Assembly: GCA_902834555.1 (NCBI GenBank)
Contig: CADFJN010000004.1
Span: forward strand, 62,001-126,000
Direction: 5' to 3'
Source of the DNA: Atopobiaceae bacterium
GTDB taxonomy: Bacteria; Actinomycetota; Coriobacteriia; Coriobacteriales; Atopobiaceae
DNA: 64,000 nt
A model generated the notes under the pieces. It saw only the letters and a program-made list of their open reading frames with translations, was not told where the DNA came from and searched no databases. Every line of letters begins with the position of its first letter. Positions within the stretch are counted from its first letter, which is position 1. Positions 33,276 through 42,390 of this stretch are shown one piece after another. Made by a program: the position numbers and the translations under genes.

Positions 33276-34529
33276 ATGGCCCACAAGAACTATTACTTCA
33301 CCTCGGAGAGCGTCACCGAGGGCCACCCCGACAAGATGTGCGACCAGATCTCCGACGCCATCGTCGATGCTATTCTCAGCAAGGAGGCCAAGCTCCAGGC
33401 TGCAGGCTACGTGGACGCCGACGGCAACCCTGCCAACGTCGACAACGTGCGCTGCGCCGTCGAGACCTTCACCACCACCGGCACCGTCGTGGTCATGGGC
33501 GAGGTACGCACCGAGGCTTACGTCGACGTGCAGAAGATCGTGCGCGAGACCGTGCGCGGCATTGGCTACGACCGCGCCAAGTACGGCTTCGACTGCGACA
33601 CCTGCGGCGTCATCAACATGATTCACGAGCAGAGCCCCGACATCGCGCAGGGCGTCGACGGCACCTATGCCCGCGCCGAGGACACTGACCCGCTTGACAA
33701 GATCGGCGCCGGTGACCAGGGCATGATGTTTGGCTATGCCTCCGACGAGACCGACGTGCTCATGCCTATGCCCATCTACCTCGCGCAGCGCATGGCCGAG
33801 CGCCTGGCCGCCGTCCGCAAGTCCGGCGAGGTCGACTACCTGCGCCCCGATGGCAAGACCCAGGTAACCGTGCGCTACGAGGACGACAAGCCCGTCGAGG
33901 TCACGGCCATCGTGGTCTCTACGCAGCACGACGCCAAGGTCGAGCATGACCAGATCGAGCACGACATGGTCGAGCACGTGATTGCCCCCGTCCTGGACGA
34001 GGTTGGTATCAAGTGGCGTGACGCTGACATCTACGTGAACCCCACCGGCCGCTTTGTGGTGGGTGGCCCCATGGGCGACACCGGCCTCACCGGCCGTAAG
34101 ATCATCGTCGACACCTACGGCGGCATGGGCCGTCACGGTGGCGGCTGCTTCTCCGGCAAGGACTGCACCAAGGTCGACCGTTCGGCCGCCTACGCCGCTC
34201 GCTGGGTTGCCAAGAACGTGGTTGCCGCTGGGCTTGCCCACAAGTGCGAGGTCGAGCTGGCCTATGCCATCGGCGTCTCCCACCCGCTGTCCATCATGGT
34301 CGACACCTTTGGTACCGGCGCGTATGACGACGAGCTCATCGAGAAGGCCGTCGAGAAGGTCTTCGACCTGCGTCCTGGCGCCATCATCCGCGACCTCGAC
34401 CTTCGTCGCCCGATCTTCCAGAAGACCGCTGCCTACGGTCACTTTGGCCGCAAGGACCCCGACTTCACCTGGGAGGCCACGAACCGCGTCGACGAGCTCA
34501 AGGCCGCCATCGCCGAGGTTGCCGAGTAG
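33276..34529 (+). CDS. metK: S-adenosylmethionine synthetase
   Basis: 417 aa. Makes SAM from methionine and [25 protein letters not shown] (ATP/substrate) at residues 8-29, [12 protein letters not shown] near 147-158, the long [22 protein letters not shown] block with [12 protein letters not shown] near 277-311, and a terminal [17 protein letters not shown] 33276 has GGAAAGGA upstream. SAM feeds radical-SAM, QueA and methylation reactions; metG (Met-tRNA) is in the same window but not linked. Confidence 0.97.
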   Translation: MAHKNYYFTSESVTEGHPDKMCDQISDAIVDAILSKEAKLQAAGYVDADGNPANVDNVRCAVETFTTTGTVVVMGEVRTEAYVDVQKIVRETVRGIGYDRAKYGFDCDTCGVINMIHEQSPDIAQGVDGTYARAEDTDPLDKIGAGDQGMMFGYASDETDVLMPMPIYLAQRMAERLAAVRKSGEVDYLRPDGKTQVTVRYEDDKPVEVTAIVVSTQHDAKVEHDQIEHDMVEHVIAPVLDEVGIKWRDADIYVNPTGRFVVGGPMGDTGLTGRKIIVDTYGGMGRHGGGCFSGKDCTKVDRSAAYAARWVAKNVVAAGLAHKCEVELAYAIGVSHPLSIMVDTFGTGAYDDELIEKAVEKVFDLRPGAIIRDLDLRRPIFQKTAAYGHFGRKDPDFTWEATNRVDELKAAIAEVAE

Positions 34530-34558
34530 TTTCTCTCGTCGCTTCTTCTCGCCCTACC

Positions 34559-34593
34559 AGCCCCTTCGGCCCCGAGCCGGAGGGGCTTCTCTT
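34559..34593 (+). terminator. Terminator after metK
   Basis: AGCCCCTTCGGC and GCCGGAGGGGCT form a 12-bp stem (34559-34587) with loop CCCGA, followed by TCTCTT. Confidence 0.75.
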
Positions 34594-34602
34594 GCCGTAA
34601 CC

Positions 34603-34688
34603 CCTCCCCCGTCGCCCCTTCCCCCGACTCCCCTGCTCCCCGTCGCCCCTGCTCCCCGACTCCCCCTGCTCCCCGACCCCCCTGCCCG
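34603..34688. repeat. C-rich tandem repeat array
   Basis: Irregular units of the type CCCCGTCGCCCCTGCT / CCCCGACTCCCCCTGCT repeat several times from about 34603 to 34688, directly before palindromic element A. The reverse complement, with fewer units, follows element B (36090-36155). Confidence 0.7.
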
Positions 34689-34690
34689 CG

Positions 34691-34769
34691 TTCTTTATCG
34701 GTTTTTGAGAACTGGAGGTCACGTTTCCGCAGGTCGCGGGGAACCCGATTCTCAAATACCGCTAAAGAA
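34691..34769. repeat. 79-bp palindromic element A
   Basis: Outer arms TTCTTTATCGGTTTTTGAGA... and ...TCTCAAATACCGCTAAAGAA pair at 19 of 21 positions. The middle contains CGTTTCCGCAGGT, i.e. the ACCTGCGGAAACG core on the other strand. It is an almost exact reverse complement of element B on the far side of the AbiEi-like gene, and a relative of element C. Confidence 0.85.
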
Positions 34770-34835
34770 GGGGTGCGGGACGAGGGGGAGATGACTGTGG
34801 GTGGCGAGGGAAAGGGGTGCGGGGGCGAGGAGGTG

Positions 34836-35822
34836 CTAGGGTAGAGGGACCCAGCCTTGGAGCGGGTCCGTTCGGGGGATTTCGTAGCTGTCAAGAAGGC
34901 GCTCGAAGTAAGGCCTGTCGCCAACCTGAGCCGGCGTGAAGCGCACGACGCTCCGCCCGCCGATGGTGAGGCGGGATTCCCTCTGTCGCTCGCGGACAAA
35001 CGCACCAATCGTGTCGCCGCCGGTCATGCTCTCGTCTGTGTACTTGATGAGGCCGTCCATCTCGCCCAAGACTGTCTTGCCTTCGGGGAGTGCCCAGGAA
35101 AAGTCCGCGCGGAACGTCATGCCAGAGACTGGGTCGAAATAGGGGGTCTGTAGTTCGGGAACAACAAACCCCAGGTCGATCATTGCGGCCCGTGCGATTG
35201 ATTCTCCCCAGCTCTCCGCTCGTCCGTCCGCGTGGCTTGCGACGATTCGCGCGTTCCTAATGCCCCGCGTTCCTTTCCGTGGTTGCGATACCATCGCCTG
35301 CAACTGGCCAGATGACTTGCCGGTTGCCCGGAGGTAGGAGTCCGCCACGGCGAGTGCCTCGGGAAACTCCAGCTGGCGCATGCAGTCAATGACTGTTCGG
35401 TCCAGGGTTGTCGCGTGCATGCCGCCAACCAACATTACCTTGCATGGCGAGACGACCGTTCGCCTGGAGCGCGCGTTTGACTCGCAGGTTCCGGCACCGA
35501 GTTTCGCAATCTTGAGTGGCCACGTTGCCTTTGGTGGAATAGCAAGTCCGTGGGCGACGGCCGCAGAAGCGCCGACAAAGACCCAGTCCGGATGGATGCG
35601 CGCAACCGTGCGCATGATGCGACGCACTCGTTGGCTTGGATATAGTGCATTCCACATGTCAGCACGCGCATAGATTCCTGGGTAGGGAGACACAAGCTCC
35701 CCCGTACGCTCGAGGTAGCGAAAACGGCTGCGCTCCGTCTCGTTGGTTGGGACGGCGCAGCGAGAGCTACTCTCGGCATCTGCCAAGAGCTTATCGCAGG
35801 CGGTTCTGGTCGACAAACTCAT
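34836..35822 (-). CDS. AbiEi-like protein with C-terminal nuclease-fold domain
   Basis: 328 aa. The N-terminal half (RFRYLERTGELVSPYPGIYARADMW...WVFVGASAAVAHGL...) matches the winged-helix plus AbiEi C-terminal domain of type IV toxin-antitoxin antitoxins; TTLDRTVIDCMRQLEFPEALAVADSYLR is the usual centre. From about 215 a restriction-endonuclease-like domain follows: SWGESIARAAMIDLGFVVPELQ, FRADFSWALPEGKTVLGEMDGLIKY (candidate D..E-x-D catalytic core, about 262-286). No AbiEii toxin is adjacent. ATG 35822 has CGGAG upstream. The gene is bracketed by inverted repeat elements A and B, which suggests movement as a unit. Activity is unproven. Confidence 0.75.
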   Translation of the reverse strand: MSLSTRTACDKLLADAESSSRCAVPTNETERSRFRYLERTGELVSPYPGIYARADMWNALYPSQRVRRIMRTVARIHPDWVFVGASAAVAHGLAIPPKATWPLKIAKLGAGTCESNARSRRTVVSPCKVMLVGGMHATTLDRTVIDCMRQLEFPEALAVADSYLRATGKSSGQLQAMVSQPRKGTRGIRNARIVASHADGRAESWGESIARAAMIDLGFVVPELQTPYFDPVSGMTFRADFSWALPEGKTVLGEMDGLIKYTDESMTGGDTIGAFVRERQRESRLTIGGRSVVRFTPAQVGDRPYFERLLDSYEIPRTDPLQGWVPLP

Positions 35823-36010
35823 AGGCGCTCCGACAGTCAAGCGTGTTCAGTCGGATGAGCATAGCCTATGTTTTGCCTGTTCAGAGCCTAAATTTCCGTC
35901 AGAAATGTGACAGGTTTCAGGAAGAAAGCCGAGAAGTGACACCCGCTGTTATTCCGATCCCTCCCCCTTGTCTCCCCCTCGTCTCCCTCGTCTCCCTCGT
36001 CCCCCACCCC

Positions 36011-36089
36011 TTCTTTAGCGGTATTTGAGAATCGGGTTCCCCGCGACCTGCGGAAACGTGACCCCCAGTTCTCAAAAACCGATAAAGAA
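36011..36089. repeat. 79-bp palindromic element B
   Basis: Near-exact reverse complement of element A (one mismatch seen across the 79 bp), including the ACCTGCGGAAACG core at 36046-36058. G-rich tandem units (GGGGCGACGGGGAGCA type) continue to about 36155. C-rich CCCTCGTCT units precede it at about 35975-36000. Confidence 0.85.
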
Positions 36090-36160
36090 CGCGGGCAGGG
36101 GCGACGGGGAGCAGGGGCGACGGGGGAAGGGGCGACGGGGGGAGGAGGGGAGCCGATGGT

Positions 36161-37036
36161 CTAGCTGTGGCTCGACTCAACCAAGCGGAGAAGCGAGAAG
36201 AGCTCGCGGTTCACGTCGTCGGGAGCGCACTTGGGCAGCACGTGGTCGGCGCCGGGGACTACCACCTTGCGTGCGCCGGGGATTGCGTCGACAATCCGCT
36301 GCGTCTCGGCGGGAGAGATGCAGTCGAACTCGCCGGTCATGATCGTAGTAGGGCAGCGTATCGCACCCAGCGACTCGGCGGGGATGTGCGGCTCGTCAAG
36401 CATGAGGCGCATGAGCTCGGCAGTTGTGCGAGCCTCGCTGGCGCTGGGTGTCACAATCGAGGGGTCCACGCCTTCGGGCTTCCCCTCCAGCCATGCAGCC
36501 CACGCGTCGCACTGCTCGGCCGTACCCTCCATGTCCCAATCGTCTTCCGCAAGGACGCCTTCGGGCGTGAGGTTTGCACCCATCGAGAGAACCGAGGCCA
36601 CGCGCTCGGGGTGGCTGCGGGCAAGGAGTAACGCCTCTATTGCCCCGTCCGAGAAGCCCACAACGTGGGCGCACTGCACACCAAGGGCGTCGAGCACCTC
36701 GAGCGCGTCTGCGGCCATGAGCTCGTAGGTGAGCCGGGCGCGCCCGCGCGTGGAAGCGCCCTGGGCACGGGAGTCCACGCCTATCGCGCAGCGACCGTCG
36801 CCCACAAGCCCGTTGATTTGAACCCCAAAGATCCCGTGCTCCTCACCATTGCCATGTAGGAACAGCACGGGATACGTGCTCTCTTGCCGAGCCCCATCCG
36901 CGCCGTACACAAACGCCGCTATCTGTGCGCCATCGGCAGTCCGCACCCTGCGCGCAACGCTCGGCGCGACGGTGGGGCGCAGGTAGTAGCTGGGAAAATG
37001 CGGCTGTGGCGGTACGGGGGCAGTGACGCGCGGCAT
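36161..37036 (-). CDS. Alpha/beta-hydrolase
   Basis: 291 aa. Oxyanion-side HG motif LFLHGNGEEHGIF (about 66-78), nucleophile elbow GFSDGAIEA (Ser near 137), acid Asp in MTGEFDCISP (about 240) and catalytic His in VPGADHVLPK (about 269): a complete hydrolase triad. Substrate unknown. ATG 37036 is preceded by GAGAGGAAC; the in-frame start at 37180 is much less likely. The gene stands alone between element B and the divergent DUF3825 gene. Confidence 0.88.
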   Translation of the reverse strand: MPRVTAPVPPQPHFPSYYLRPTVAPSVARRVRTADGAQIAAFVYGADGARQESTYPVLFLHGNGEEHGIFGVQINGLVGDGRCAIGVDSRAQGASTRGRARLTYELMAADALEVLDALGVQCAHVVGFSDGAIEALLLARSHPERVASVLSMGANLTPEGVLAEDDWDMEGTAEQCDAWAAWLEGKPEGVDPSIVTPSASEARTTAELMRLMLDEPHIPAESLGAIRCPTTIMTGEFDCISPAETQRIVDAIPGARKVVVPGADHVLPKCAPDDVNRELFSLLRLVESSHS

Positions 37037-37195
37037 GGGGTTCCTCTCGGTAGGTGTGTTTCGACACCCAAGCATACAGGCAATGCGGGCGGCGTTTGGC
37101 GAGACGCGCCGACCATTCTTACGCCACAATGGGCGCGTGACCGCGGTGCCAAAACTGCTATCGTGAGGGACGCCGTCCAACCAGAGGAGGAGCCC

Positions 37196-38170
37196 ATGGA
37201 ATCACCCGTGTTGCCAGGAAGCGCCGATGCCAGCAACCCCGTTGACCTCTGGGACTGGGCATACCTCTACTGCTGGAAGGACTGGCTGGCCAAGCTGGCC
37301 GAGACGGCGCTGCCGGAGAAATGGGACTTCTCGCCCAACGACCGAGACGAGAAGGACGACCGCCCGCGCCACGCCATCCTCGCGAGCTACCTCAAGTACA
37401 CCTTCTGGCGGCTCGAGTACGAGGAGAAGGTGCGCGAGGACCTCGCCTCGGGCTTTGCCGCGTTCAACACGGGGCTGGTCAACCGGTCCTACGAGCCAAT
37501 CTTCGCGTGCTTCGGGGCCAATGACCGCGATGGCGCCCGGCAGAAGTGGGTACTTCTCGGCTTCTACGGGGCAGGGGAGGGCCGCGTGGGCGATCGCCTG
37601 GTGCGCACGTTCAATCCCCTGCCAAAGAGGGCCCGCTACCTGCGGCGCCTTGAGGACGTGCTGTACGACGTCGACCAGGTGCCGTTCCTGGACTACAACC
37701 ACATCCTTCTCGACAACGTCGACCGGCTGCCGCGCAAGCTCCTCGACCGGGAGCTCGGCGACAGCCCGGAGTGCATCGCGTGCGTGTCGGCGGCGTTTGA
37801 CGGCGCAACGAGCGACGAGAAGCGAGAGAAAGCCTTCGACAAGCTGCGCGGCCTTATCGCGAGCGACCGCGTGCACTGGCTTCGCCTGAAGAACGCGCTG
37901 GACACGGCGGTCGACCTGGCGCTCGAGCGCGTCAAGTGGAGCTATCGCACCGCCGTGCCCGCCTACTACCCGCGGGTGAACTCCGTGAACCTGCTGCTTC
38001 CGCTTGACCTTACAGAGGACGAGGAGCCCGACATGGCGCTGGTGCTGGAGTGCACGGACTCCGGCTCCTACATCGGGCAGACCATCCTCACCACGCAGAT
38101 GGCCTACTGCGACGCGCGGCTCATATGCCGGCCGGGGGTCGATTGGCTCGAGGCGACGTTCGAGGGCTAG
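37196..38170 (+). CDS. DUF3825 domain protein
   Basis: 324 aa, no signal or membrane segment. The order of blocks LKYTFWRLEYEE, FAAFNTGLVNRSYEPIFACFGAND, FLDYNHILLDNVDRLPRKLL and the late YYPRVNSVNLLLPLDL...MALVLE is that of DUF3825, a family found alone or attached to RNA- or nucleotide-related domains, so a nucleic-acid-linked function is suspected but unproven. ATG 37196 follows GAGGAGGAG. Confidence 0.75.
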   Translation: MESPVLPGSADASNPVDLWDWAYLYCWKDWLAKLAETALPEKWDFSPNDRDEKDDRPRHAILASYLKYTFWRLEYEEKVREDLASGFAAFNTGLVNRSYEPIFACFGANDRDGARQKWVLLGFYGAGEGRVGDRLVRTFNPLPKRARYLRRLEDVLYDVDQVPFLDYNHILLDNVDRLPRKLLDRELGDSPECIACVSAAFDGATSDEKREKAFDKLRGLIASDRVHWLRLKNALDTAVDLALERVKWSYRTAVPAYYPRVNSVNLLLPLDLTEDEEPDMALVLECTDSGSYIGQTILTTQMAYCDARLICRPGVDWLEATFEG

Positions 38171-38205
38171 GCCGAAGCGCGCCGGCAGGCTCCAGCCAAG
38201 CGGCC

Positions 38206-39330
38206 CTACTCCAGCACCGCCGCGGCCTTCTTCAGCCACGAGGTGATCTGGATTCCCTGAGGGCAGGCGCCCTCGCACTGGAGACACCGCACGCAGTCGC
38301 TAGCCTTGCCACGCTTGGCCACTGCCGACTCATAGTTGCGCTTGGCGCCGGCAAGATCTCCGTACACGAGGTAGCGGTTGTACGCCGAGAAGACCGAGGG
38401 GATGTCAATCTCCTGGGGGCACCCGCCGGTACAGTAGTGGCATCCCGTGCAGGGGATTTGGTCGACGGTTGCCAGCGCCTTGCTCGCGTGCTCCACCGCG
38501 TCCTGCTCGATGGCGCTCAGCGGCGTGAACTCGCGCATGTAGGAGAGGTTGTCCGCCATCTGTGCCACGTTCGACATCCCCGAGAGCACAACCATCACGT
38601 TCTCCAGGCTTGCCACAAAGCGTACCGCCCAGCTTGCAATCGAAGCGTTCGGGTTGGCCGCGCGCAGGATGTCCTGTACCTGCTGCGGTGGGTTGGCGAG
38701 AAGCCCGCCCTTGACTGGCTCCATCACCACCACGGGCTTGCCGTGTGCCACGGCCACCTCGTAGTTCTCGCGCGAGCAGACGCTGGGGCTCTCCCAGTCG
38801 CCGTAGTTGAGCTGCAGCTGCACGAACTCCGCCTCGGGGTGGCGCGTCAAGATGTCATCAAGGACGTCCGGGCGGTCGTGGAACGAGAACCCCACATGTC
38901 GTACCAGCCCCTGCTCCTTGGCCTTGCCCGCAAACTCCCAGATGCCGTAGTCCTCGTAGTAGCCAATATTTCTTGCGGAGAGCGCGTGCAGCAGGTAAAA
39001 GTCGAAGTAGCCGGCACCGGTGCGCTCGAGCGACACCGCAAGCTCGCGCTTTGCCTCGTCTGCGGACTTTGCCGCCCACGGGCTGGCGTTGACCTTGTCG
39101 GCAAGGTAGAAGCTCTCGCGGGGGTGCCGCTCGACAAGGAAGCGCCGTGTGGCCTCCTCGCTTCCCTCGTAGACGTAGGCGGTGTCAAAGTAGCGCATGC
39201 CCGCGTCGAGAAAGGCGTCGGTCATGGCCTCGCACTGCTCGATGTCGATGGTCTTGCCGTCTGCCAGGCGTGGCAGGCGCATGAGGCCAAATCCCAGCTT
39301 GGGCATGGTGGTCCCAAAGAACTCGTTCAC
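38206..39330 (-). CDS. Fe-S aldo/keto reductase
   Basis: 374 aa. TIM-barrel AKR domain: MPKLGFGLMRLP, the catalytic Asp/Tyr block DAGMRYFDTAYVYEGSEE (about 43-60), YFDFYLLHAL, and EPVKGGLL. The C-terminus carries two ferredoxin-type motifs, CTGCHYCTGGCP (about 294-305) and CVRCLQCEGACP (about 345-356), which fits flavin-free electron transfer in anaerobes. Start GTG 39330 has GAGAGGAG upstream. Palindrome P2 lies 19 bp in front of the start, inside its promoter region. Confidence 0.93.
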   Translation of the reverse strand: MNEFFGTTMPKLGFGLMRLPRLADGKTIDIEQCEAMTDAFLDAGMRYFDTAYVYEGSEEATRRFLVERHPRESFYLADKVNASPWAAKSADEAKRELAVSLERTGAGYFDFYLLHALSARNIGYYEDYGIWEFAGKAKEQGLVRHVGFSFHDRPDVLDDILTRHPEAEFVQLQLNYGDWESPSVCSRENYEVAVAHGKPVVVMEPVKGGLLANPPQQVQDILRAANPNASIASWAVRFVASLENVMVVLSGMSNVAQMADNLSYMREFTPLSAIEQDAVEHASKALATVDQIPCTGCHYCTGGCPQEIDIPSVFSAYNRYLVYGDLAGAKRNYESAVAKRGKASDCVRCLQCEGACPQGIQITSWLKKAAAVLE

Positions 39331-39348
39331 GGCGGCTCCTCTCTACGA

Positions 39349-39383
39349 GAATGAGACAAAGGGACAGGCCCTTTGTCTCATTC
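39349..39383. repeat. Palindromic repeat P2
   Basis: GAATGAGACAAAGGG, loop ACAGG, CCCTTTGTCTCATTC: a perfect 15-bp stem. Confidence 0.85.
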
Positions 39384-39436
39384 ACAGTATGGGCTATGCG
39401 CGGCCGTTGCCGTCTGGCTTCTCGGTCGCCGTCGCG

Positions 39437-39467
39437 ATGAGACAAAGGGAAACTCCCTCTGTCTCAT
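39437..39467. repeat. Palindromic repeat P3
   Basis: ATGAGACAAAGGGA-AAC-TCCCTCTGTCTCAT: 14-bp stem with one A-C mismatch. Only 53 bp from P2 and in the leader side of the ABC importer operon. Confidence 0.8.
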
Positions 39468-39584
39468 TTCTGTTGCGAAGCCAACAGAATAGCGATGCAG
39501 GTTTTTATATCGTTTTGCCATTATGGAGCTAGGGATATGATGGACGAGAAGATCCCAGCGCCACCAGTCTGTGCGGGAGGGACC

Positions 39585-40508
39585 ATGCTCCAGAGAAGAG
39601 AATTCCTGCGCCTCTCGGTGCTCCTTGGTGCTGGCATCCTTGCCGGGTGCGCTGCGCAGCCAGATGCGAGTGCCTCCTCGACGCAGTCGGAAGGCGCGTC
39701 GGACGCATCCACCTCGACCGATGCCACAAGCACCCGCGTTGTCGCTGCGTCCCGCTCGCTTGCCCAGATGGCAATTCTTGCTGGCATGGCGCCCGTGGGT
39801 GTGACCGAGGACGCCACAGACCTCGACGGCCTGCCTGCAGACGTGGAGGCCGTGGGCACCCCCGCCAAGCCCAGCCTGGAGAAGATCGTCGCGCTTGAGC
39901 CCACGCTGGTGCTTATCACTGCCGAGGTCCCCACGCAGAAGGAGCTTGAGTCCAGCCTGGACAGCGCCGGCATCGCGTGGCGCGACGTTGACGTGAACAA
40001 CTTCGACGACTACGCAACCCACATGGCCGCACTCACCGAGATGAGCGGCCGAGACGACCTCTACCAGGCAAACGTCACAGACGTCTCTGACGCCATAGCA
40101 AAGGTCGAGGAGAGCGCCGCCGACCTTCCGCAAGTAAGCTACCTGGCGCTTCTCATCTCGTCCACCAAGGCAAAGGTCGCGAAGAGCGACTACTTTGCCT
40201 GCGAGATCTTCGACAACCTGCAAATGGCAAACGTCGCCGAGGACGACAGTTCGCTCGACGACCTCTCGGTCGAGGCCATCGTGGCTGCGGACCCCACCTA
40301 CGTCTTTGTCATCCCTCGCGGCGACGAGGACAAGGCCAAGGAGGTCTTCGAGCAGGGCTTCCAGGCGCAGCCTGCGTGGGCGTCGCTCTCGGCGGTGCAG
40401 GCCGGCAGGGTCAATGTCCTGCCTAAGGACCTCTTTGAGTACAAGCCCAACGAGCGCTGGGCAGAGGCATACTCCTACATCCTCAACCTCCGAGAGCAAG
40501 AGGGGTAG
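39585..40508 (+). CDS. ABC importer substrate-binding lipoprotein (BtuF/FhuD/heme class)
   Basis: 307 aa. Twin basic start MLQRREFLRLSVLLGAGILAGCAAQ with lipobox LAGC (Cys near 21) and a Ser/Thr/Ala linker. The periplasmic-binding fold III body shows VVAASRSLAQMAILAGMAPVGV, GTPAKPSLEKIVALEPTLVLI and ADPTYVFVI, typical of Fe-siderophore, heme or cobalamin binders. ATG 39585 follows GGGAGG; upstream starts are not supported. It leads the importer operon that continues into asrABC. Confidence 0.9.
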   Translation: MLQRREFLRLSVLLGAGILAGCAAQPDASASSTQSEGASDASTSTDATSTRVVAASRSLAQMAILAGMAPVGVTEDATDLDGLPADVEAVGTPAKPSLEKIVALEPTLVLITAEVPTQKELESSLDSAGIAWRDVDVNNFDDYATHMAALTEMSGRDDLYQANVTDVSDAIAKVEESAADLPQVSYLALLISSTKAKVAKSDYFACEIFDNLQMANVAEDDSSLDDLSVEAIVAADPTYVFVIPRGDEDKAKEVFEQGFQAQPAWASLSAVQAGRVNVLPKDLFEYKPNERWAEAYSYILNLREQEG

Positions 40509-40512
40509 CCAC

Positions 40513-41574
40513 ATGGCCCATGGGGGAGAGAGAACAAGCGAGAGGAGCCGCTGGGCGTGCGTCTTAGGCGCCGTTGCGCTCGTGCTCATCTCGTTGGCCT
40601 CGCTCCTTGCGGGCACCACAGCCTTGGGCACGCGCGAGGCGCTCCAGGCGCTCGCGACCCTTGCCTCCGGCGGCACCGCAGACGCCACTGCCACACTCGT
40701 CCTCCTGAGCGTGCGCCTTCCCCGTGTGATAGCGGGCGTGTGCTGCGGCGCAGCGCTTGCCTGCTCCGGTCTGCTCCTGCAGGCCTCGCTCGACAACGAT
40801 CTTGCGTCGCCTGGCGTGATGGGCGTCAACTCCGGGGCGGGCCTGCTCTGGCTCGTGGCGGCACTCTGGATGCCAGGACATCCGGTGCTCCGGCAAGCCA
40901 TGGCCTTTGTCGGCGCTCTTCTCGCCACGCTTCTGGTCTACCTGGTATCGCGCCGTGCTGGTACCAGCCGCGGGACCGTGGTCCTTGCGGGCGTCGCCGT
41001 CTCGAGCCTCATGAGCGCTGCCATCGACACCATTGTGGTCGTGTGGCCCGAGTCTGTTACGGACCGCGTGTCCTTCACGCTGGGCGGCCTCTCGGGCGTT
41101 ACCTACCAGGGCCTGGCGCTCTGCGTGCCCGCCCTCTTGGTGGCGCTTGTGGCGGGTGCATACCTCGGTCGCGGCATAGACCTCCTTGCGCTGGGGGACG
41201 AGGCCGCACACGGCCTTGGCCTCGACGTACGCGCCTGCAGACTTGGTACCATCGCCTGCGCGGCGCTTCTGGCCGCCTCGGCCGTCTCGATCTGCGGCCT
41301 TCTCAGCTTTGTGGGCCTCATCGTCCCCAACCTGGTGCGCATGTGGGCGCGTCCCACAACTCGTCAGGGGCTCGCTCTCTGCGCCCTGTGGGGAGCTGCG
41401 CTCTTGGTTGCGTGCGACCTCGTGGCGCGGACCATTGCGTTTCCCTACGAGCTGCCGGTTGGCCTGGTTCTTGCGCTTCTCGGCGCGCCGTTCTTCATGG
41501 CGCTCCTGGCACGGCGCGGGCGCAAGCACGGCTCGCACTCCGTGGCGGCGGGTCGTGGGGGTGAGGCCGCGTGA
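40513..41574 (+). CDS. FecCD-type ABC permease
   Basis: 353 aa, about nine hydrophobic segments. LRVPRVIAGVCCGAALACSGLLLQASLDNDLASPGVMGVNSGAG (family signature) near 61-105, GTVVLAGVAVSSLMSA near 156, and the C-terminal LLSFVGLIVPNLVRMW with the ATPase-contact region. Same class as BtuC, FhuB and heme permeases. It starts 4 bp after the binding protein and overlaps the ATPase by 4 bp. Confidence 0.92.
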   Translation: MAHGGERTSERSRWACVLGAVALVLISLASLLAGTTALGTREALQALATLASGGTADATATLVLLSVRLPRVIAGVCCGAALACSGLLLQASLDNDLASPGVMGVNSGAGLLWLVAALWMPGHPVLRQAMAFVGALLATLLVYLVSRRAGTSRGTVVLAGVAVSSLMSAAIDTIVVVWPESVTDRVSFTLGGLSGVTYQGLALCVPALLVALVAGAYLGRGIDLLALGDEAAHGLGLDVRACRLGTIACAALLAASAVSICGLLSFVGLIVPNLVRMWARPTTRQGLALCALWGAALLVACDLVARTIAFPYELPVGLVLALLGAPFFMALLARRGRKHGSHSVAAGRGGEAA

Positions 41575-42332
41575 TTGGTGTGAAGGGGCTCTCGTTTGTG
41601 CGCGACGGCGGCTTTTCTCTGGCCGTGGACTCGCTCGAGCTCAATGACGGCCAGGTGAGCGCTCTGGTGGGAAAGAATGGCTGTGGCAAGTCCACGCTCC
41701 TTCGCTGCCTTGCGGGCGTGCTCCCGCATGGCGGGAGCATCCTCCTGGACGGTGCGGAGCTCGGAAGCCTTGGCCATAGGGAGCGCGCCCGGCACCTGGC
41801 CTACCTGCCGCAGGAGCTGGGGTGCCCGCAGATGGACGTCTACACCCTTGCCTGCCACGGGCGCTTTGCCACGCTTGGCGCCGTGAGGACCTTAGGCGAG
41901 AGGGACCGCCGCCTGGTGCGCCAGGCCATGGAGCTCACGGGCGTGTGGGGTCTTCGCGACCGACGCCTCGCAGACATCTCTGGCGGTGAGCTTCAGCGCG
42001 CCTACCTGGCCATGGTTGTTGCCCAAGATGCGGGCACGCTCCTTCTCGACGAGCCGTCGGCGCACCTGGACGCCCACAGGCGCTGGGAGCTCGCAGGCCT
42101 GCTGCGCGGACTTGCGGGAGAGGGACTTGCGGTGGTTGTTGCTACGCATGACGTGGAGTCGGCCTTCTCGTCCGCCGACAAGGTCTGCCTCATGGCGGAC
42201 GGCCGGGTGGCTGCCCAGGGCCCGCCAGACGTCGTGGCGGCAAGCGGGGCGGTGGCCCCGGCGCTTGGGGTTGGCGTGGCCGAGCAGGACGACCCCAAAC
42301 TCCTGTGGCGGTATGCGCTCACACGCGCGTGA
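41571..42332 (+). CDS. ABC ATPase of the iron/heme/cobalamin importer
   Basis: 253 aa. Walker A GKNGCGKST (about 35-43), Q-loop LPQELGCPQ, signature ISGGELQRA (about 137), Walker B TLLLDEPSAHLD (about 156-167) and switch His in VVATHDVES. Start GTG 41571 overlaps the permease stop as GTGA. asrA begins 58 bp downstream on the same strand with no terminator between. Confidence 0.95.
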   Translation: MIGVKGLSFVRDGGFSLAVDSLELNDGQVSALVGKNGCGKSTLLRCLAGVLPHGGSILLDGAELGSLGHRERARHLAYLPQELGCPQMDVYTLACHGRFATLGAVRTLGERDRRLVRQAMELTGVWGLRDRRLADISGGELQRAYLAMVVAQDAGTLLLDEPSAHLDAHRRWELAGLLRGLAGEGLAVVVATHDVESAFSSADKVCLMADGRVAAQGPPDVVAASGAVAPALGVGVAEQDDPKLLWRYALTRA

Positions 42333-42390
42333 ACCTGCGCGCGAGACAAGAAAGGATATGCGCCCTCGGGCGCGGAAGAGAGGGGAGACC

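Noticed and set aside
33045..34442. Minus-strand open frame opposite metK (465 codons)
   Set aside because: Shadow of metK; no ribosome-binding site and biased Val/Asp/His composition.
34603..34688. CRISPR array at the GC-rich tandem repeats
   Set aside because: Units are short, irregular and without spacers; no cas genes near.
39385..39584. Cobalamin riboswitch before the ABC importer
   Set aside because: Leader is short and shows palindrome P3 and a small hairpin only; no B12-box was found.
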